Shown piece after piece: positions 28,152-37,604 of a stretch of 64,000 bases of DNA. How positions within the stretch are numbered: position 1 is the first letter of the stretch; every line of letters starts with the position of its first letter. Below the pieces are notes generated by a model. It was not told the origin of the DNA. It saw nothing but the letters and a program-made list of their open reading frames with translations, and made no database searches. The DNA is from Pseudomonas sp. B21_DOA. GTDB lineage: Bacteria; Pseudomonadota; Gammaproteobacteria; Pseudomonadales; Pseudomonadaceae. The stretch spans positions 4,526,001-4,590,000 of the forward strand of contig CP086683.1 of assembly GCA_030544685.1 (NCBI GenBank), in the 5' to 3' direction. The translations under genes and the position numbers were made by a program.

Positions 28152-29040
28152 CAGTCGCCTCCGCCCCCAGCTTGCTGCCCCAGCCAAGCTTGGTGCGGCA
28201 CACCTCGTAGTAATTGTGATCGAGCGGATGAATCAGGCGCAGCTTCTGTGCCTTTTTGCTCACGGTGATGGTGTCGCCCGGTGCGCAGGTGAAATGGTTC
28301 TGGCCGTCGCAGGAGACCTGCGGGTAGATCTGCATATCTTTGGACACGACGATTTTCAGCTCACTGTTGCCATCGACCACGATCGGCCGTCCCGACAAGG
28401 TATGGGGGTACATCGGCACAATCACAATAGCGTCGAGCTTGGGATGCATGATCGGCCCGCCGGCAGACAAGGCGTAGGCAGTGGAGCCCGTGGGTGTGGC
28501 GACGATCAGGCCGTCGGCCTTCTGGCTGCAGACAAACTGGCCGTCGATGTACAGCTCGAATTCGATCATCCGCGTCGATTTGCCCGGGTGCAGCACCACG
28601 TCGTTGAGCGCATCGCCCTGGCCGATGGCCTCGCCATGGCGACGCACTTCGGCTTGCAGCAGGAAGCGGTTTTCCACCAGATAGTGGCCATCGAGCACTT
28701 CGGCGACCTTGATTTCCAGCTCGTCCGGGCGAATATCGGTGAGGAAGCCGAGGCTTCCACGGTTGATGCCCAGCACCGGAATATTGTGTTTGGCCAGCGC
28801 CCGCGCGGCGCCGAGCAGGCTGCCGTCACCACCGACGACTATGACCATGTCGCAGACTTCGCCGAGCATCTTGCGCGACGAGGTTTGCAGGCCGTGGCCG
28901 GGCAGGACTTCAGCGATGGTGTCTTCGAGGATCACATGCAGGTGACGGTCGAGCAGAAAGCGTTTCAGTCGGCGGACGGTATCCAGCACCTGGGAACTGC
29001 CCAGGCGACCGATGATGCCGATATTACGAAATTGCTCCAT
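28151..29040 (-). CDS. nadK: NAD kinase, frameshifted at the last codons
   Basis: A 296-residue NAD kinase after correction; it phosphorylates NAD to NADP using ATP. Motifs: VVGGDGSLL (about residue 70), GINRGSLGFLTDI, NDVVLH and TPTGSTAYALSAGGPI. The frame breaks five residues from the end at the minus-strand GGGGG run (plus strand 28164-28168). One more G gives the C-terminus KLGGGGD and a TGA that overlaps the phosphatase ATG. As given, the frame runs on 37 bases into that gene. nadK is expected to be essential, so real loss is unlikely. Confidence 0.95.
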
Positions 29041-29154
29041 GGGACCTCTGCGGACAATCGAAAACGCGAAAACCCGATTATGGGCGAAAGCGCCAGATAG
29101 ACAAAATCCTTTCAGCCTCAAGGGCGGGCTCAGGTTTAAGGCTATGCTCGCAAG

Positions 29155-30105
29155 ATGATCCTCTTTCCCGACCTGTTGCAGTTGCCTCATCAATTACGCC
29201 ATCCCGAAGTGCGGGACCTGGCGTGGGTCATCCTCGCACCGCCGATGCTCGCCGCCACGCCGTGGCCGCAGCGCCATCCGCTGGCCGGCAGCGATTGGGT
29301 ACATGACCCGCAGCGTCTCGAACACTGGCTGCGCCAGCTCGACCACGACAGTTACGGCCTGCTGCAATGGCTGGCGCAGGCGCGCACCCGGCGTCTGGGC
29401 CTGTATTACGAGCGTCTGTGGCAGTTCGCCGTGGAGCACGCGCCGGGCATCGAACTCATCGCCGCCAACCTGCCGATCCGCCGCGCCGGGCATACCCTCG
29501 GCGAACTCGACATGCTGCTGCGTGACCGCGACGGCGTGCATCACCTGGAATTGGCGATAAAGCTCTACCTTGGCCCGCAGGCTGGCGATGGCCGCGATCC
29601 GGCGCAGTGGCTGGGGCCGGGTTGTCATGACCGGCTGGATCGCAAACTGGCGCATCTGGCCGAGCATCAATTGCCGATCTCGGCGCGCCCGGAAAGCCGC
29701 GAAGTGCTCGCCGCGCTGGATATCGAGACGTTCAGCGCGCAATTGTGGCTGGGCGGTTATCTGCTGTATCCGTGGCCCGGGCAAGCCGATTCACCCCACG
29801 GCGCGCATCCGCAACATTTGCGTGGCAGTTGGCTGCATCAGAAAGACTGGCCGGCGTTTGTCGCGCAGCGCCCGCCGGGCCGCTGGCAACCCCTGCCCCG
29901 CCACGCATGGCTGGCGCCGGCGCATTATCCGGCGGATCAGGTCTGGGCGGATGAGCATCTGCGTTTGTGGCTCGAAGACCTGCCAGCGTTGGCCCCGGCG
30001 CAGTTGATGGTGCGCCTCACCGAGAATGCCCAGGGCGAATGGGAAGAGGCGGAGCGGTTGTTTCTGGTGGCGGATCTTTGGCCGAATGTGCCCGGCCAAA
30101 CCTGA
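29155..30105 (+). CDS. DUF1853 protein
   Basis: A 316-residue DUF1853 protein, starting [20 protein letters not shown] and containing [19 protein letters not shown] and the GELDMLLRD / [12 protein letters not shown] pair. The latter resembles a PD-(D/E)XK nuclease-like core (Asp, then Glu-x-Lys), which is my inference. It is divergent from nadK by 114 bases. Function not established. Confidence 0.85.
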   Translation: MILFPDLLQLPHQLRHPEVRDLAWVILAPPMLAATPWPQRHPLAGSDWVHDPQRLEHWLRQLDHDSYGLLQWLAQARTRRLGLYYERLWQFAVEHAPGIELIAANLPIRRAGHTLGELDMLLRDRDGVHHLELAIKLYLGPQAGDGRDPAQWLGPGCHDRLDRKLAHLAEHQLPISARPESREVLAALDIETFSAQLWLGGYLLYPWPGQADSPHGAHPQHLRGSWLHQKDWPAFVAQRPPGRWQPLPRHAWLAPAHYPADQVWADEHLRLWLEDLPALAPAQLMVRLTENAQGEWEEAERLFLVADLWPNVPGQT

Positions 30106-30124
30106 GATTTGTGGTGCCTGAACT

Positions 30125-30206
30125 GGCCCCTTCGCTGGCAAGCCAGCTCCCACAGGTTTCGCGGTGGATACAAATCCTGTGGGAGCTGGCTTGCCAGCGA
30201 TTGGGC
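30125..30206. repeat. REPIN, CTGGCAAGCCAGCTCCCACA type
   Basis: An inverted pair of TCGCTGGCAAGCCAGCTCCCACAGG and CCTGTGGGAGCTGGCTTGCCAGCGA, separated by about 24 bases. This arm sequence differs from the GAGCTTGCTCGCGA type seen elsewhere in the window. It lies between convergent DUF1853 and arsB. Confidence 0.8.
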
Positions 30207-30216
30207 CCACCCCGGT

Positions 30217-31500
30217 CTACAGCGAAAGCCGCACCGCCAACGCCGCCAAGGTCACCAACAACACCGGCACCGTCAGCACAATCCCGACGCGGAAGTAATA
30301 GCCCCAGCCAATGTGAATGCCCTTGCGCTCCAGCACATGCAGCCACAGCAAGGTCGCCAGACTGCCGATCGGAGTGATCTTCGGCCCCAGGTCGCTGCCG
30401 ATGACGTTGGCGTAGATCATTGCTTCCTTGATGACCCCGCTGGCCTGGCTGGCATCGATCGACAACAAGCCAATCAACACCGTCGGCAAATTGTTCATGA
30501 TCGACGACAGCAACGCGGTCAGTACACCGGTGCCCATGGCCGCGCCCCACACGCCGTGGCCGGCGAACGCGTCCAGCCAACCAGCGAGGTAACTGGTGAG
30601 CCCGGCGTTGCGCAGGCCGTACACCACCAGGTACATGCCCAGCGAGAAAATCACGATCTGCCACGGCGCCTCTTTCATGACCTTGCGCGTGGAGATCTTG
30701 TGGCCCCGCGCGGCAATGCCCAGCAGCAGCGCGGCGCACACTGCCGAAATTGCGCTGATCGGAATGCCCAGCGGTTCGAGGGCAAAGCAGCCTATCAAGA
30801 GGATCACCAGCACCGCCCAACCGGCATAGAACGTCGCTTTGTCGTGGATCGCGGTTTGCGGATTTTCCAATTGTTCCGGGTCGTAAGCCGCTGGAATATC
30901 GCGGCGAAAGAACCACAGCAACATGCCCAACGTCGCCGCCACGCTGACGAAATTGACCGGCACCATCACCGCGGCATAGCGATTGAAGCCAATGTGGAAG
31001 AAGTCTGCCGAAACGATGTTGACCAGGTTCGACACCACCAGCGGCAGGCTCGCCGTGTCGGCAATGAACCCGGCGCCCATGACGAATGCCAGCGTCGCCG
31101 CCGGTGAAAAGCGCAACGCCAACAGCATCGAAATCACGATCGGCGTGAGAATCAGCGCCGCGCCGTCATTGGCGAACAACGCAGACACCAGCGCACCGAG
31201 CAGCACCATGAAGGCAAACAGCTTGCGCCCACTGCCCCGCCCCCAACGCGCCACGTGCAGCGCCGCCCAATTGAAGAAGCCAGCTTCGTCGAGCAACAGG
31301 CTGATGATGATGAGCGCTACGAAGGTGCCGGTCGCGTTCCAGATGATCTGCCAGACAAGCGGGATATCCGTGAGGTGGACGACACCGAAAATCAACGCCA
31401 GCACGGCGCCCAACGTTGCACTCCAGCCGACGCCGAGGCCTTTGGGTTGCCAGATGACGAGGGTGATGGTCAGCAGGAAAATCAGTGACGCAGCGAGCAT
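30217..31500 (-). CDS. arsB: ArsB-type arsenite efflux permease
   Basis: A 427-residue inner-membrane protein with 11-12 hydrophobic segments, of the ArsB/NhaD ion-transporter superfamily. Typical segments are [49 protein letters not shown] and [13 protein letters not shown]. It should pump arsenite or antimonite out, driven by proton motive force. No arsR, arsC or arsH gene adjoins it, unlike standard ars operons. Flanked on both sides by REPINs. Confidence 0.88.
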   Translation of the reverse strand: MLAASLIFLLTITLVIWQPKGLGVGWSATLGAVLALIFGVVHLTDIPLVWQIIWNATGTFVALIIISLLLDEAGFFNWAALHVARWGRGSGRKLFAFMVLLGALVSALFANDGAALILTPIVISMLLALRFSPAATLAFVMGAGFIADTASLPLVVSNLVNIVSADFFHIGFNRYAAVMVPVNFVSVAATLGMLLWFFRRDIPAAYDPEQLENPQTAIHDKATFYAGWAVLVILLIGCFALEPLGIPISAISAVCAALLLGIAARGHKISTRKVMKEAPWQIVIFSLGMYLVVYGLRNAGLTSYLAGWLDAFAGHGVWGAAMGTGVLTALLSSIMNNLPTVLIGLLSIDASQASGVIKEAMIYANVIGSDLGPKITPIGSLATLLWLHVLERKGIHIGWGYYFRVGIVLTVPVLLVTLAALAVRLSL

Positions 31501-31540
31501 TCGCAGAAGCCTTCAACTATCGAAAATGGATTGAAGATCA

Positions 31541-31637
31541 AAATGTGGGAGCGAGCTTGCTCGCGAAAGCGGTAGGTCAATCAGCAATTTTGCAACGGCT
31601 GACGACGCCTTCGCGAGCAAGCTCGCTCCCACAGGTT
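31541..31637. repeat. REPIN
   Basis: GTGGGAGCGAGCTTGCTCGCGAA and TTCGCGAGCAAGCTCGCTCCCAC form an inverted pair around a short spacer, between arsB and the FMN reductase gene. Confidence 0.88.
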
Positions 31638-31650
31638 TTTGTGTACGCGG

Positions 31651-32208
31651 TTATTTCTTGTGTTGCTCGACGAACTGGCCGTACGCATCGATGAATTTCT
31701 GCAGGAACGGTTTCACCGAGTCGCTCAGCTTGCCCGCTTCATCAAACGCGTTGCCTGCACCGCCCAGATACGCTTCCGGCTGTTGCAGGCAGTGAATATC
31801 GAGGAAAACGAAGGTCTGGCGCAGGTGCTGGTTAGCGCCGAAACCGCCGATGGCGCCTGGGGATACGCTGATCACCGCGCCAGGCTTGCCGCTCCACGCG
31901 CTCTGGCCATAAGGGCGCGAACCGACGTCGATGGCGTTCTTCAACGGTGCCGGGATCGAACGGTTGTACTCGGGGGTAACAAACAGCACCGCGTCGGATG
32001 ACGCCACTTTCTGACGGAAAGTGCTGTAGGCTGCGGGCGGAGAATCGCCGTCGATGTCTTCGTTGTACAGCGGCAGTTCACCGATTTCGACAATCTCGAG
32101 CTTGAGATTGGCCGGTGCCAGTTCGGCGAGGGCCAGTGCAACTTTGCGATTGATCGATGCTTTACGCAGGCTACCGACCACTACGGCGACGTTGTAGACA
32201 TTGCTCAT
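31651..32208 (-). CDS. NADPH-dependent FMN reductase (ChrR/YieF-like)
   Basis: A 185-residue flavodoxin-like reductase. FMN-binding motif VVVGSLRKASINRKVA is near residue 10, then LPLYNEDIDG, VTPEYNRSIPAPLKNAIDV and the KPGAVISVSPGAIGG loop. It matches the NAD(P)H:quinone/chromate reductase group (ChrR, YieF), which gives two-electron reduction of quinones and metals and protects from redox stress. It is shorter than ArsH. It lies upstream of arsB on the same strand, but a REPIN separates them. Confidence 0.88.
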   Translation of the reverse strand: MSNVYNVAVVVGSLRKASINRKVALALAELAPANLKLEIVEIGELPLYNEDIDGDSPPAAYSTFRQKVASSDAVLFVTPEYNRSIPAPLKNAIDVGSRPYGQSAWSGKPGAVISVSPGAIGGFGANQHLRQTFVFLDIHCLQQPEAYLGGAGNAFDEAGKLSDSVKPFLQKFIDAYGQFVEQHKK

Positions 32209-32283
32209 GGAAGACTCTCGATGGTCCGTGGGAAGAGTCGCTAGTTATAGATGATCCAGTGACGCTTTCACCAGTGGTCATTG

Positions 32284-32322
32284 GTTTTTCCTGCGCGGGG
32301 AATATTTTTTCCTGCAGGAAAA
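32284..32322. promoter_or_regulatory. Pair of dyad elements in a divergent promoter region
   Basis: A perfect 16-base palindrome TTTTCCTGCAGGAAAA at 32307-32322 follows a related imperfect copy TTTTTCCTGCGCGGGGAA about 20 bases before. The spacing near two helical turns suggests an operator. It lies between the FMN reductase (start 32208, minus) and the 76-residue protein (32391, plus). Confidence 0.4.
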
Positions 32323-32390
32323 CTTACCAAGCTTGATGACGGTCTACAAAGCCGCAAATCAAGCGTTTTATCTCCAGAGGTTCTAAGCAG

Positions 32391-32621
32391 ATGGCAGCAG
32401 TACTCGTCGGTCAGTTTCATGCAAGAGATGCGGAAGGCCGCGTTTATTCCGTGCATGAATTCCAGGAATCGAACCCGTCTGCAGACGGATCCACTGGCTC
32501 GGAGCCCATTTACAGACTGGCCATTGGCGATCGGGTCAATAAGGTCAGTGACAGCGAGTTTCTCCTGGTTCAATCAGGCATTACCCTGATCCGTGAACCT
32601 GAGCCAACTGTCGCTCAATAA
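32391..32621 (+). CDS. Conserved-type hypothetical protein, 76 residues
   Basis: A small soluble protein beginning MAAVLVGQFHARDAEGRVY and containing YRLAIGDRVNKVSDSEFLLV. The pattern of short beta strands suggests a small SH3-like or beta-barrel fold, which is only an inference. It has its own upstream region with the dyad elements. No function known. Confidence 0.6.
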   Translation: MAAVLVGQFHARDAEGRVYSVHEFQESNPSADGSTGSEPIYRLAIGDRVNKVSDSEFLLVQSGITLIREPEPTVAQ

Positions 32622-32706
32622 CCCGGCGTTATGAGCAGAAGTCATGCGAGCGGACTTGGGGTAGGATTCAGCGTCTGACCCCACTTGCTGAACATGGACT
32701 TCACGC

Positions 32707-33600
32707 ATGCGTTTACGCCACATCGAAGTGATTCAGGCGCTCTTGCAGACCGGTCACCTGGGCACCGCCGCCGAATGGCTGCAATTGCCGGTGACCGAGG
32801 TCGAAGAGCGTTTGCGCGAAGCCGAGAGTCAGCTGGGATTCATGCTGTTTGCCAGCGTCCGCGGGCGCTTGCAATCGACCCCCGAAGCGCGCGCCCTGCA
32901 AGTGGAAATCGCGCACGTTTATGAGGCGCTGGAGCCAGTGCAGCGGCTGGCCAGCAGCCTCAAGCAGTACCTCGCCCCGCCCTTGCGCATCATCGGCACC
33001 CCGCCGCTGGCCCAGCAATTACTGCCACAAAGCCTTGCGACCCTGCGTCGGCGCTTGCCCGACGCACCTTGCAGCCTGCTCAGCGCGCCGACTCGCGACA
33101 TCGTCCGCAGCCTGTTATTGCGCGAAAGCGATCTGGGCCTGAGCCTGCACGACCCTGAACACCCCGATATCCACTGCCAATCGCTGGCCCAGGGCAAGCT
33201 GCAATTGCTCGCTCCGCACGGCTGGCTGCAACCCAAGCAGAAATACATATCCCTGGCAGACCTGGCCGGTCAGGCCATGGTCGGTCTCGAAGGTCAGGAC
33301 CCGCTCAGCCCGGCGCTGGAAAACAAGCTCCAGGCCTTGCGTCCGGCGCCAAGCATTCAGACCCGTGTGCAGACCCATCAGATGATGCGCAGCATGGTCG
33401 AGGCCGGCGAAGGTTTGGCCATCGTCGACCCCTTCACCGCGTTGGGCGCTCGCACCAGTGGGCTTGACGCCTGCCCGCTCTCACCGGCAGTGCCGATCAA
33501 CCTCTACGCCCTGACCTTCAAACATGCCACGCCGTCGGCGGCAATTCAGGCACTGCTGGCCATCGTCACGGAACAAGCCGAGGCGATGTTGTCGAGCTGA
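32707..33600 (+). CDS. LysR-family transcriptional regulator
   Basis: A 297-residue LTTR. N-terminal HTH at about 1-60 (RHIEVIQALLQTGHLGTAAE, then REAESQLGFMLFASVRGRL) and effector domain to the end (LRIIGTPPLAQQLLP, then MMRSMVEAGEGLAIVDPFTAL). The HTH is a divergent form with a short recognition helix. The last 35 bases overlap the 3' end of the GNAT gene on the other strand. Target unknown. Confidence 0.85.
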   Translation: MRLRHIEVIQALLQTGHLGTAAEWLQLPVTEVEERLREAESQLGFMLFASVRGRLQSTPEARALQVEIAHVYEALEPVQRLASSLKQYLAPPLRIIGTPPLAQQLLPQSLATLRRRLPDAPCSLLSAPTRDIVRSLLLRESDLGLSLHDPEHPDIHCQSLAQGKLQLLAPHGWLQPKQKYISLADLAGQAMVGLEGQDPLSPALENKLQALRPAPSIQTRVQTHQMMRSMVEAGEGLAIVDPFTALGARTSGLDACPLSPAVPINLYALTFKHATPSAAIQALLAIVTEQAEAMLSS

Positions 33601-34180
33601 GTGGTTTTTCCAGCGGATTGTCGAACAGGCGATACCAGAACAGGGCGACCTCGGCGGTGTGCGCATCAATGCCGCGATAGCGCAACTGGTCGATGCCGCC
33701 GATCACATAACCACAACGTTCATACAGACGACAGGCGCCGAGGTTGTTGTTCTGGGTTTCGAGCATGATGCCCGGCAGCTTTTTCTTGCGACTCCAGAAC
33801 TGCGCGACATCGAGCAACGCCTTGGCCACGCCATGGCGACGGGCCGGGGCATGCACAGCCAGTTCATCGATGTGGGCAAAGCCGTTCCAGTTGGTGCTGA
33901 TCACCAGGTGGCCGACCGGCTCGTCGTCCAGATACGCCATGAAAATCGCGCTGTCGGGCGCGTTGTGAAAGGCGCTGAACTCTTCCGGATCGATGCCATA
34001 GCACTTGCGGTACGGCACTATCGGCGTCACCGGCCACTGCTCGACCGGTTTGCCGATCGCGGCAGCACCATAGGCGGCGACCTCGAAACTGAAGTCACTG
34101 CCCCAGATATACGGCGCGAAACCTTCGTCGGCGACGCGCACCGACAACCCTGGGTATTTCGGATTCATGACCGGTTGCAT
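33566..34180 (-). CDS. GNAT acetyltransferase, streptothricin-acetyltransferase-like
   Basis: A 204-residue N-acetyltransferase. GNAT core: FMAYLDDEPVGHLVISTNWN, then IDELAVHAPARRHGVAKALL (acetyl-CoA pyrophosphate loop, R-R-x-G-x-A) and GIMLETQNNNLGACRLYERC with GY. The NWNG-IDELAV and LETQNNN-ACRLYERCG pattern is close to streptothricin acetyltransferases (SatA/Sat). Resistance function is not shown; many homologs acetylate other amines. ATG 34180 is used; ATG 34168 is an alternative. The gene converges with the LysR gene, overlapping it by 35 bases. Confidence 0.8.
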   Translation of the reverse strand: MQPVMNPKYPGLSVRVADEGFAPYIWGSDFSFEVAAYGAAAIGKPVEQWPVTPIVPYRKCYGIDPEEFSAFHNAPDSAIFMAYLDDEPVGHLVISTNWNGFAHIDELAVHAPARRHGVAKALLDVAQFWSRKKKLPGIMLETQNNNLGACRLYERCGYVIGGIDQLRYRGIDAHTAEVALFWYRLFDNPLEKPLSSTTSPRLVP

Positions 34181-34427
34181 ACTGGGAAAAGTCCTCATTC
34201 CTTGACGCAGCCGACAGTGTCGACCTTGCTGTCGCGATGGATGATTGCCAGCGCAAATTTCAACTCTTTGTACATGGGGCTCAGTGTCCTGAGGCGGCAG
34301 ATTTGCACCTGACCAGTGCACTCAGGGTAGAGGGTTGCAGCGAATGTGGCGAGAGTGGCAACTTGGCTCCATGTCGCCAAACGCAAAAAATCGCTGCCTT
34401 CCTGGTCCCTACTATGGAATGCAATCC

Positions 34428-34470
34428 CCGTAGGAGCCGCCGAAGGCTGCGATCTTTTGATCTTGATCTT
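34428..34470. repeat. Solitary repeat, GTAGGAGCCGCCGAAGGCTGCGATC type
   Basis: CCGTAGGAGCCGCCGAAGGCTGCGATC followed by TTTTGATCTTGATCTTT. I recall this as a dispersed P. fluorescens-group repeat end. It lies just past dnaQ in a 298-bp gap that otherwise shows only the GNAT promoter side. Confidence 0.5.
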
Positions 34471-34478
34471 TAGACCTT

Positions 34479-35237
34479 TCAGACCTGCGCATCAGCCTCG
34501 GCAATCTGCGTCCACAACGCCGGCGCCCCCGCCGATTTGGCGATGATCTCCAGCCGCACCAGATGCGCCGCCAGTTCTTCTTCGGTCGCACGGATGATGC
34601 GCGCCGGCTGGCGATCGACCGGCAGACGACGGATTTCCGTGGCTGAGTTGTCCGCGCCCTCGCCCGTACCATTGCCGTCGGAGGCGTTGCCGGCCAGCGA
34701 CAGGCTGGTCTGGCCGCCGGTCATGGTCAGGTAGACGTCGGCAAGGATCTCCGAGTCGAGCAAGGCGCCGTGCAGTTCACGGCCGGAGTTGTCGACGCCG
34801 TAGCGCTTGCACAACGCATCGAGGCTGTTGCGCTGCCCCGGGTGACGTTCCCGGGCCATCATCAGGGTGTCGAGGATGGTGCAATGCTGGGTGATGTCGG
34901 CGCGATCATGCTGGCCCATCAAAGCGAATTCGTTGTTGATGAAGCCAACGTCGAACGCCGCGTTATGGATGATCAGCTGCGCGCCTTTGATGAACTCGAA
35001 GAACTCGTCGGCAACTTCGGCAAAGCGCGGCTTGCCGACCAGGAATTCGTTGGTGATGCCGTGCACACCGATCGCACCCTCGTCGCTTTCGCGATCCGGT
35101 TGCAGATAAACGTGGAAATGCCGGCCCGTCAGGCGCCGACCGATCAGTTCGACGCAACCGATTTCAATGATCCGGTGACCATCGGTCACCGGCATGCCGG
35201 TGGTTTCGGTATCGAGTACAACGGATCTGGTGGCCAT
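34479..35237 (-). CDS. dnaQ: DNA polymerase III epsilon subunit (proofreading exonuclease)
   Basis: A 252-residue DEDDh exonuclease. Exo I VLDTETTGM (residues 7-15), Exo II IIHNAAFDVGF (about 95-105), Exo III with ELHGALLDSEIL (His and Asp, about 158-169). C-terminal extension after a Gly/Asp-rich linker binds the polymerase alpha subunit. It proofreads replication. It lies directly downstream of rnhA, the usual pairing in Pseudomonas. Confidence 0.96.
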   Translation of the reverse strand: MATRSVVLDTETTGMPVTDGHRIIEIGCVELIGRRLTGRHFHVYLQPDRESDEGAIGVHGITNEFLVGKPRFAEVADEFFEFIKGAQLIIHNAAFDVGFINNEFALMGQHDRADITQHCTILDTLMMARERHPGQRNSLDALCKRYGVDNSGRELHGALLDSEILADVYLTMTGGQTSLSLAGNASDGNGTGEGADNSATEIRRLPVDRQPARIIRATEEELAAHLVRLEIIAKSAGAPALWTQIAEADAQV

Positions 35238-35302
35238 CAGTGCTCAGCTCTCAACGGGTCAATCGGGCAAAGGCGCGGATGTTAACACGCTGGACTCGAA
35301 CC

Positions 35303-35336
35303 TTGTGGAGCGAGCCTGCTCGCGAACGGCCACGCC
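35303..35336. repeat. Solitary REP half-site
   Basis: TTGTGGAGCGAGCCTGCTCGCGAACGG, one arm of the GAGCTTGCTCGCGA family, in the rnhA-dnaQ gap. No partner arm is present. Confidence 0.6.
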
Positions 35337-35353
35337 ACGATTAGAAAGCGAAA

Positions 35354-35824
35354 TCAGCTCTGCTTGTAACCGCGAACCTCATCCACCCCACGATTGGCCA
35401 ACTGGTCAGCCCGCTCGTTACCGTGATGGCCAATGTGCCCGCGCACCCACTTCCAGGTGACTTTGTGCCGATTGACCTGCTCGTCCAGCTCTTTCCACAG
35501 GTCGGCATTCTTTACCGGCTCTTTCGCGGCCGTCTTCCAGCCGCGCTTCTTCCAATTGGCCATCCACTCGTTGATGCCTTTCATCACGTACTGCGAGTCG
35601 GTCACCAGCAGCACGTCGCAGGGGCGCTTGAGTGCTTCAAGGCCGCGGATCGCGCCGAGCAGTTCCATGCGGTTGTTGGTGGTGTTGGCCTCGCCGCCCC
35701 ACAGCTCCTTTTCGACGCCCTTGCACACCAGCAGCGCGCCCCATCCGCCAGGACCGGGGTTGCCCTTGCAGGCGCCGTCAGTGAACAGTTCTACGGTGTC
35801 GACGCTTTCCACGCTTTCGCTCAT
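35354..35824 (-). CDS. rnhA: Ribonuclease HI
   Basis: A 156-residue RNase H1 that degrades RNA in RNA-DNA hybrids. Catalytic residues are seen in [13 protein letters not shown] (Asp), [12 protein letters not shown] (Glu), [12 protein letters not shown] (Asp) and [16 protein letters not shown] (His, Asp). Full family length. The start at 35824 is the ATG before [13 protein letters not shown]. Upstream is the methyltransferase gene; downstream is dnaQ. Confidence 0.96.
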   Translation of the reverse strand: MSESVESVDTVELFTDGACKGNPGPGGWGALLVCKGVEKELWGGEANTTNNRMELLGAIRGLEALKRPCDVLLVTDSQYVMKGINEWMANWKKRGWKTAAKEPVKNADLWKELDEQVNRHKVTWKWVRGHIGHHGNERADQLANRGVDEVRGYKQS

Positions 35825-35914
35825 GCCAGTCTTTCCAGAAAAATGCCTGTCCTGCCAATCACGGATCGACAATGACCGCGGCCGGGACAAGCCCGGCCAC
35901 AAATAAAAGAGGGT

Positions 35915-36673
35915 TTACGGTTCGATGCGGCGGCGGTTGACCTTGGCCATCGGCAGCGGAATCAGCTTGCCCATCGGCTCGCGGCGTTCCTGGCGCAATG
36001 GCCGGAGCCCCACCACGATCTTGCGCGCCACCAATAAATAGAAGCCACCGCCGGACAGCTGCCAGTCACCGGCCTTGCGTTCCCAGCCAGCCAGACGGTG
36101 CTGCCACGTGGGCGACGCGAGCGGCGGACGATAGCATCCGAAGCGGCGTTTCTCCAGCGCGAAGCCGAGCAGATTGAGCCAGTCGGCGACCCGCGACGGC
36201 GAGATGCAGCGCGCCTTGCGCAGGGCATCATTGGCGAAGAAATGCCGCAGGCCCCAAGTGCTCCAAGGATTGATGCCAATGATCAGCAAATGACCACCAG
36301 GGCGCACGCTGCTCGCCGCTTCACGCAGCAAACCGTGGGGCGACAGGCAGAAATCCAGACCGTGCTGCATCACCACCACGTCGGCGGCATGCTCGCTCAA
36401 CGGCCAGGCCTGCTCTTCGCAAACGATCTCGACGCCGGGCAACGGCGCGCCAAGACGCACGTTGCGCTGCACTTGCGGCGCCGCCGGCGGGGTTTCGGCG
36501 GACGGGCCGTAATGCACCAGATAACCGCCGAAGAACCGGCCGAGCTCGTCGTCGAGCATGCGCCGCTCTTCATCCAGCAGAAATTGCCCGAGCGGCCCCG
36601 ACAGCCATTCGCGGGCGGCGCTGATCAATGCCAGCCAGTCGGGATCGGCCTGAGCGAACGCTTTATCGGTCAT
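35915..36673 (-). CDS. SAM-dependent methyltransferase (class I)
   Basis: A 252-residue methyltransferase of the Methyltransf_11 type, with PLSEHAADVVVMQHGLDFCL and RPGGHLLIIGINPWSTWGL in the C-terminal half of the fold. The glycine-rich SAM loop is degenerate. It corresponds in place to P. aeruginosa PA1814. The start at 36673 has GGAG at 6-8 bases; a longer frame begins with TTG at 36685. The gene is divergent from gloB with about 66 bases between starts. Substrate unknown. Confidence 0.82.
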   Translation of the reverse strand: MTDKAFAQADPDWLALISAAREWLSGPLGQFLLDEERRMLDDELGRFFGGYLVHYGPSAETPPAAPQVQRNVRLGAPLPGVEIVCEEQAWPLSEHAADVVVMQHGLDFCLSPHGLLREAASSVRPGGHLLIIGINPWSTWGLRHFFANDALRKARCISPSRVADWLNLLGFALEKRRFGCYRPPLASPTWQHRLAGWERKAGDWQLSGGGFYLLVARKIVVGLRPLRQERREPMGKLIPLPMAKVNRRRIEP

Positions 36674-36739
36674 GTCATTCTCCAACGCGCCAGGAACTAC
36701 TAAGATGCGCCAATGTTTTCCGCTTGGCGAATTCCGACG

Positions 36740-37507
36740 ATGATACAGATCAGTGCCCTGCCCGCGTTCACCGACAACTACATCTGGTTGTTACAGGATC
36801 ATCAGACCCAGCGCTGCGCGGTGGTCGATCCGGGCGATGCCGCCCCGGTGCAGGCGTGGCTCGAGGCTCATCCGGGCTGGGTGCTCAGCGATATTCTGAT
36901 CACCCACCATCACCATGACCACGTCGGCGGTGTCGAGCGCCTGAAAGCGGCGACCGGCGCCAAGGTCTACGGCCCGGCCAGCGAAAGCATCCCGGCGCGC
37001 GACGTAGCGCTGAAAGACAACGACAGGGTCAGCGTGCTCGGCTGGGACTTCGCAGTCTACGCGGTGCCCGGTCACACTTTGGGACATATTGCTTATTACC
37101 ACCATGGCCTGCTGTTCTGCGGCGATACCCTGTTCGCCGCCGGTTGCGGCCGGCTGTTCGAAGGTACGCCCGAGCAGATGTACCACTCGCTCAGCCGGCT
37201 CGCGGCTCTGCCGGAAGATACCCTGGTCTACTGCACCCATGAATACACCTTGAGCAATCTGAAGTTTGCCGCCGCCGTCGAGCCTGGCAATCGGCATGTT
37301 GCCGCCCGTCTGGAAAAGGTCACTCAGCAACGGCAGAACGGCGTGATGACCCTGCCGTCGACGCTGGCTCTGGAAAAGCTCACCAATCCGTTTTTACGCA
37401 CTTCTGAAACATTGGTTACACAAAAAGTGGACGAACGGGAAGGCGCTCAAAACCGGGCGCCGAGTGAGGTTTTTGCGGCTCTGCGGGCATGGAAAGACAC
37501 GTTCTGA
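36740..37507 (+). CDS. gloB: Hydroxyacylglutathione hydrolase (glyoxalase II)
   Basis: A 255-residue metallo-beta-lactamase-fold thioesterase that hydrolyses S-lactoylglutathione to lactate and glutathione in methylglyoxal detoxification. Zinc motif [10 protein letters not shown] is near residue 54, then [30 protein letters not shown] and the C-terminal [13 protein letters not shown]. The C-terminal helical domain is complete. Start ATG 36740 gives the family's N-terminus [14 protein letters not shown]. Confidence 0.95.
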   Translation: MIQISALPAFTDNYIWLLQDHQTQRCAVVDPGDAAPVQAWLEAHPGWVLSDILITHHHHDHVGGVERLKAATGAKVYGPASESIPARDVALKDNDRVSVLGWDFAVYAVPGHTLGHIAYYHHGLLFCGDTLFAAGCGRLFEGTPEQMYHSLSRLAALPEDTLVYCTHEYTLSNLKFAAAVEPGNRHVAARLEKVTQQRQNGVMTLPSTLALEKLTNPFLRTSETLVTQKVDEREGAQNRAPSEVFAALRAWKDTF

Positions 37508-37604
37508 CGACCGCGTCGGCAGGGGCAAAAATTCTCAATGGTTGACCGCAGGGGTGCGCTTTCAGAATCGCCCGACATTTTTGCCCGGAACTTACTTCCA
37601 GCCA

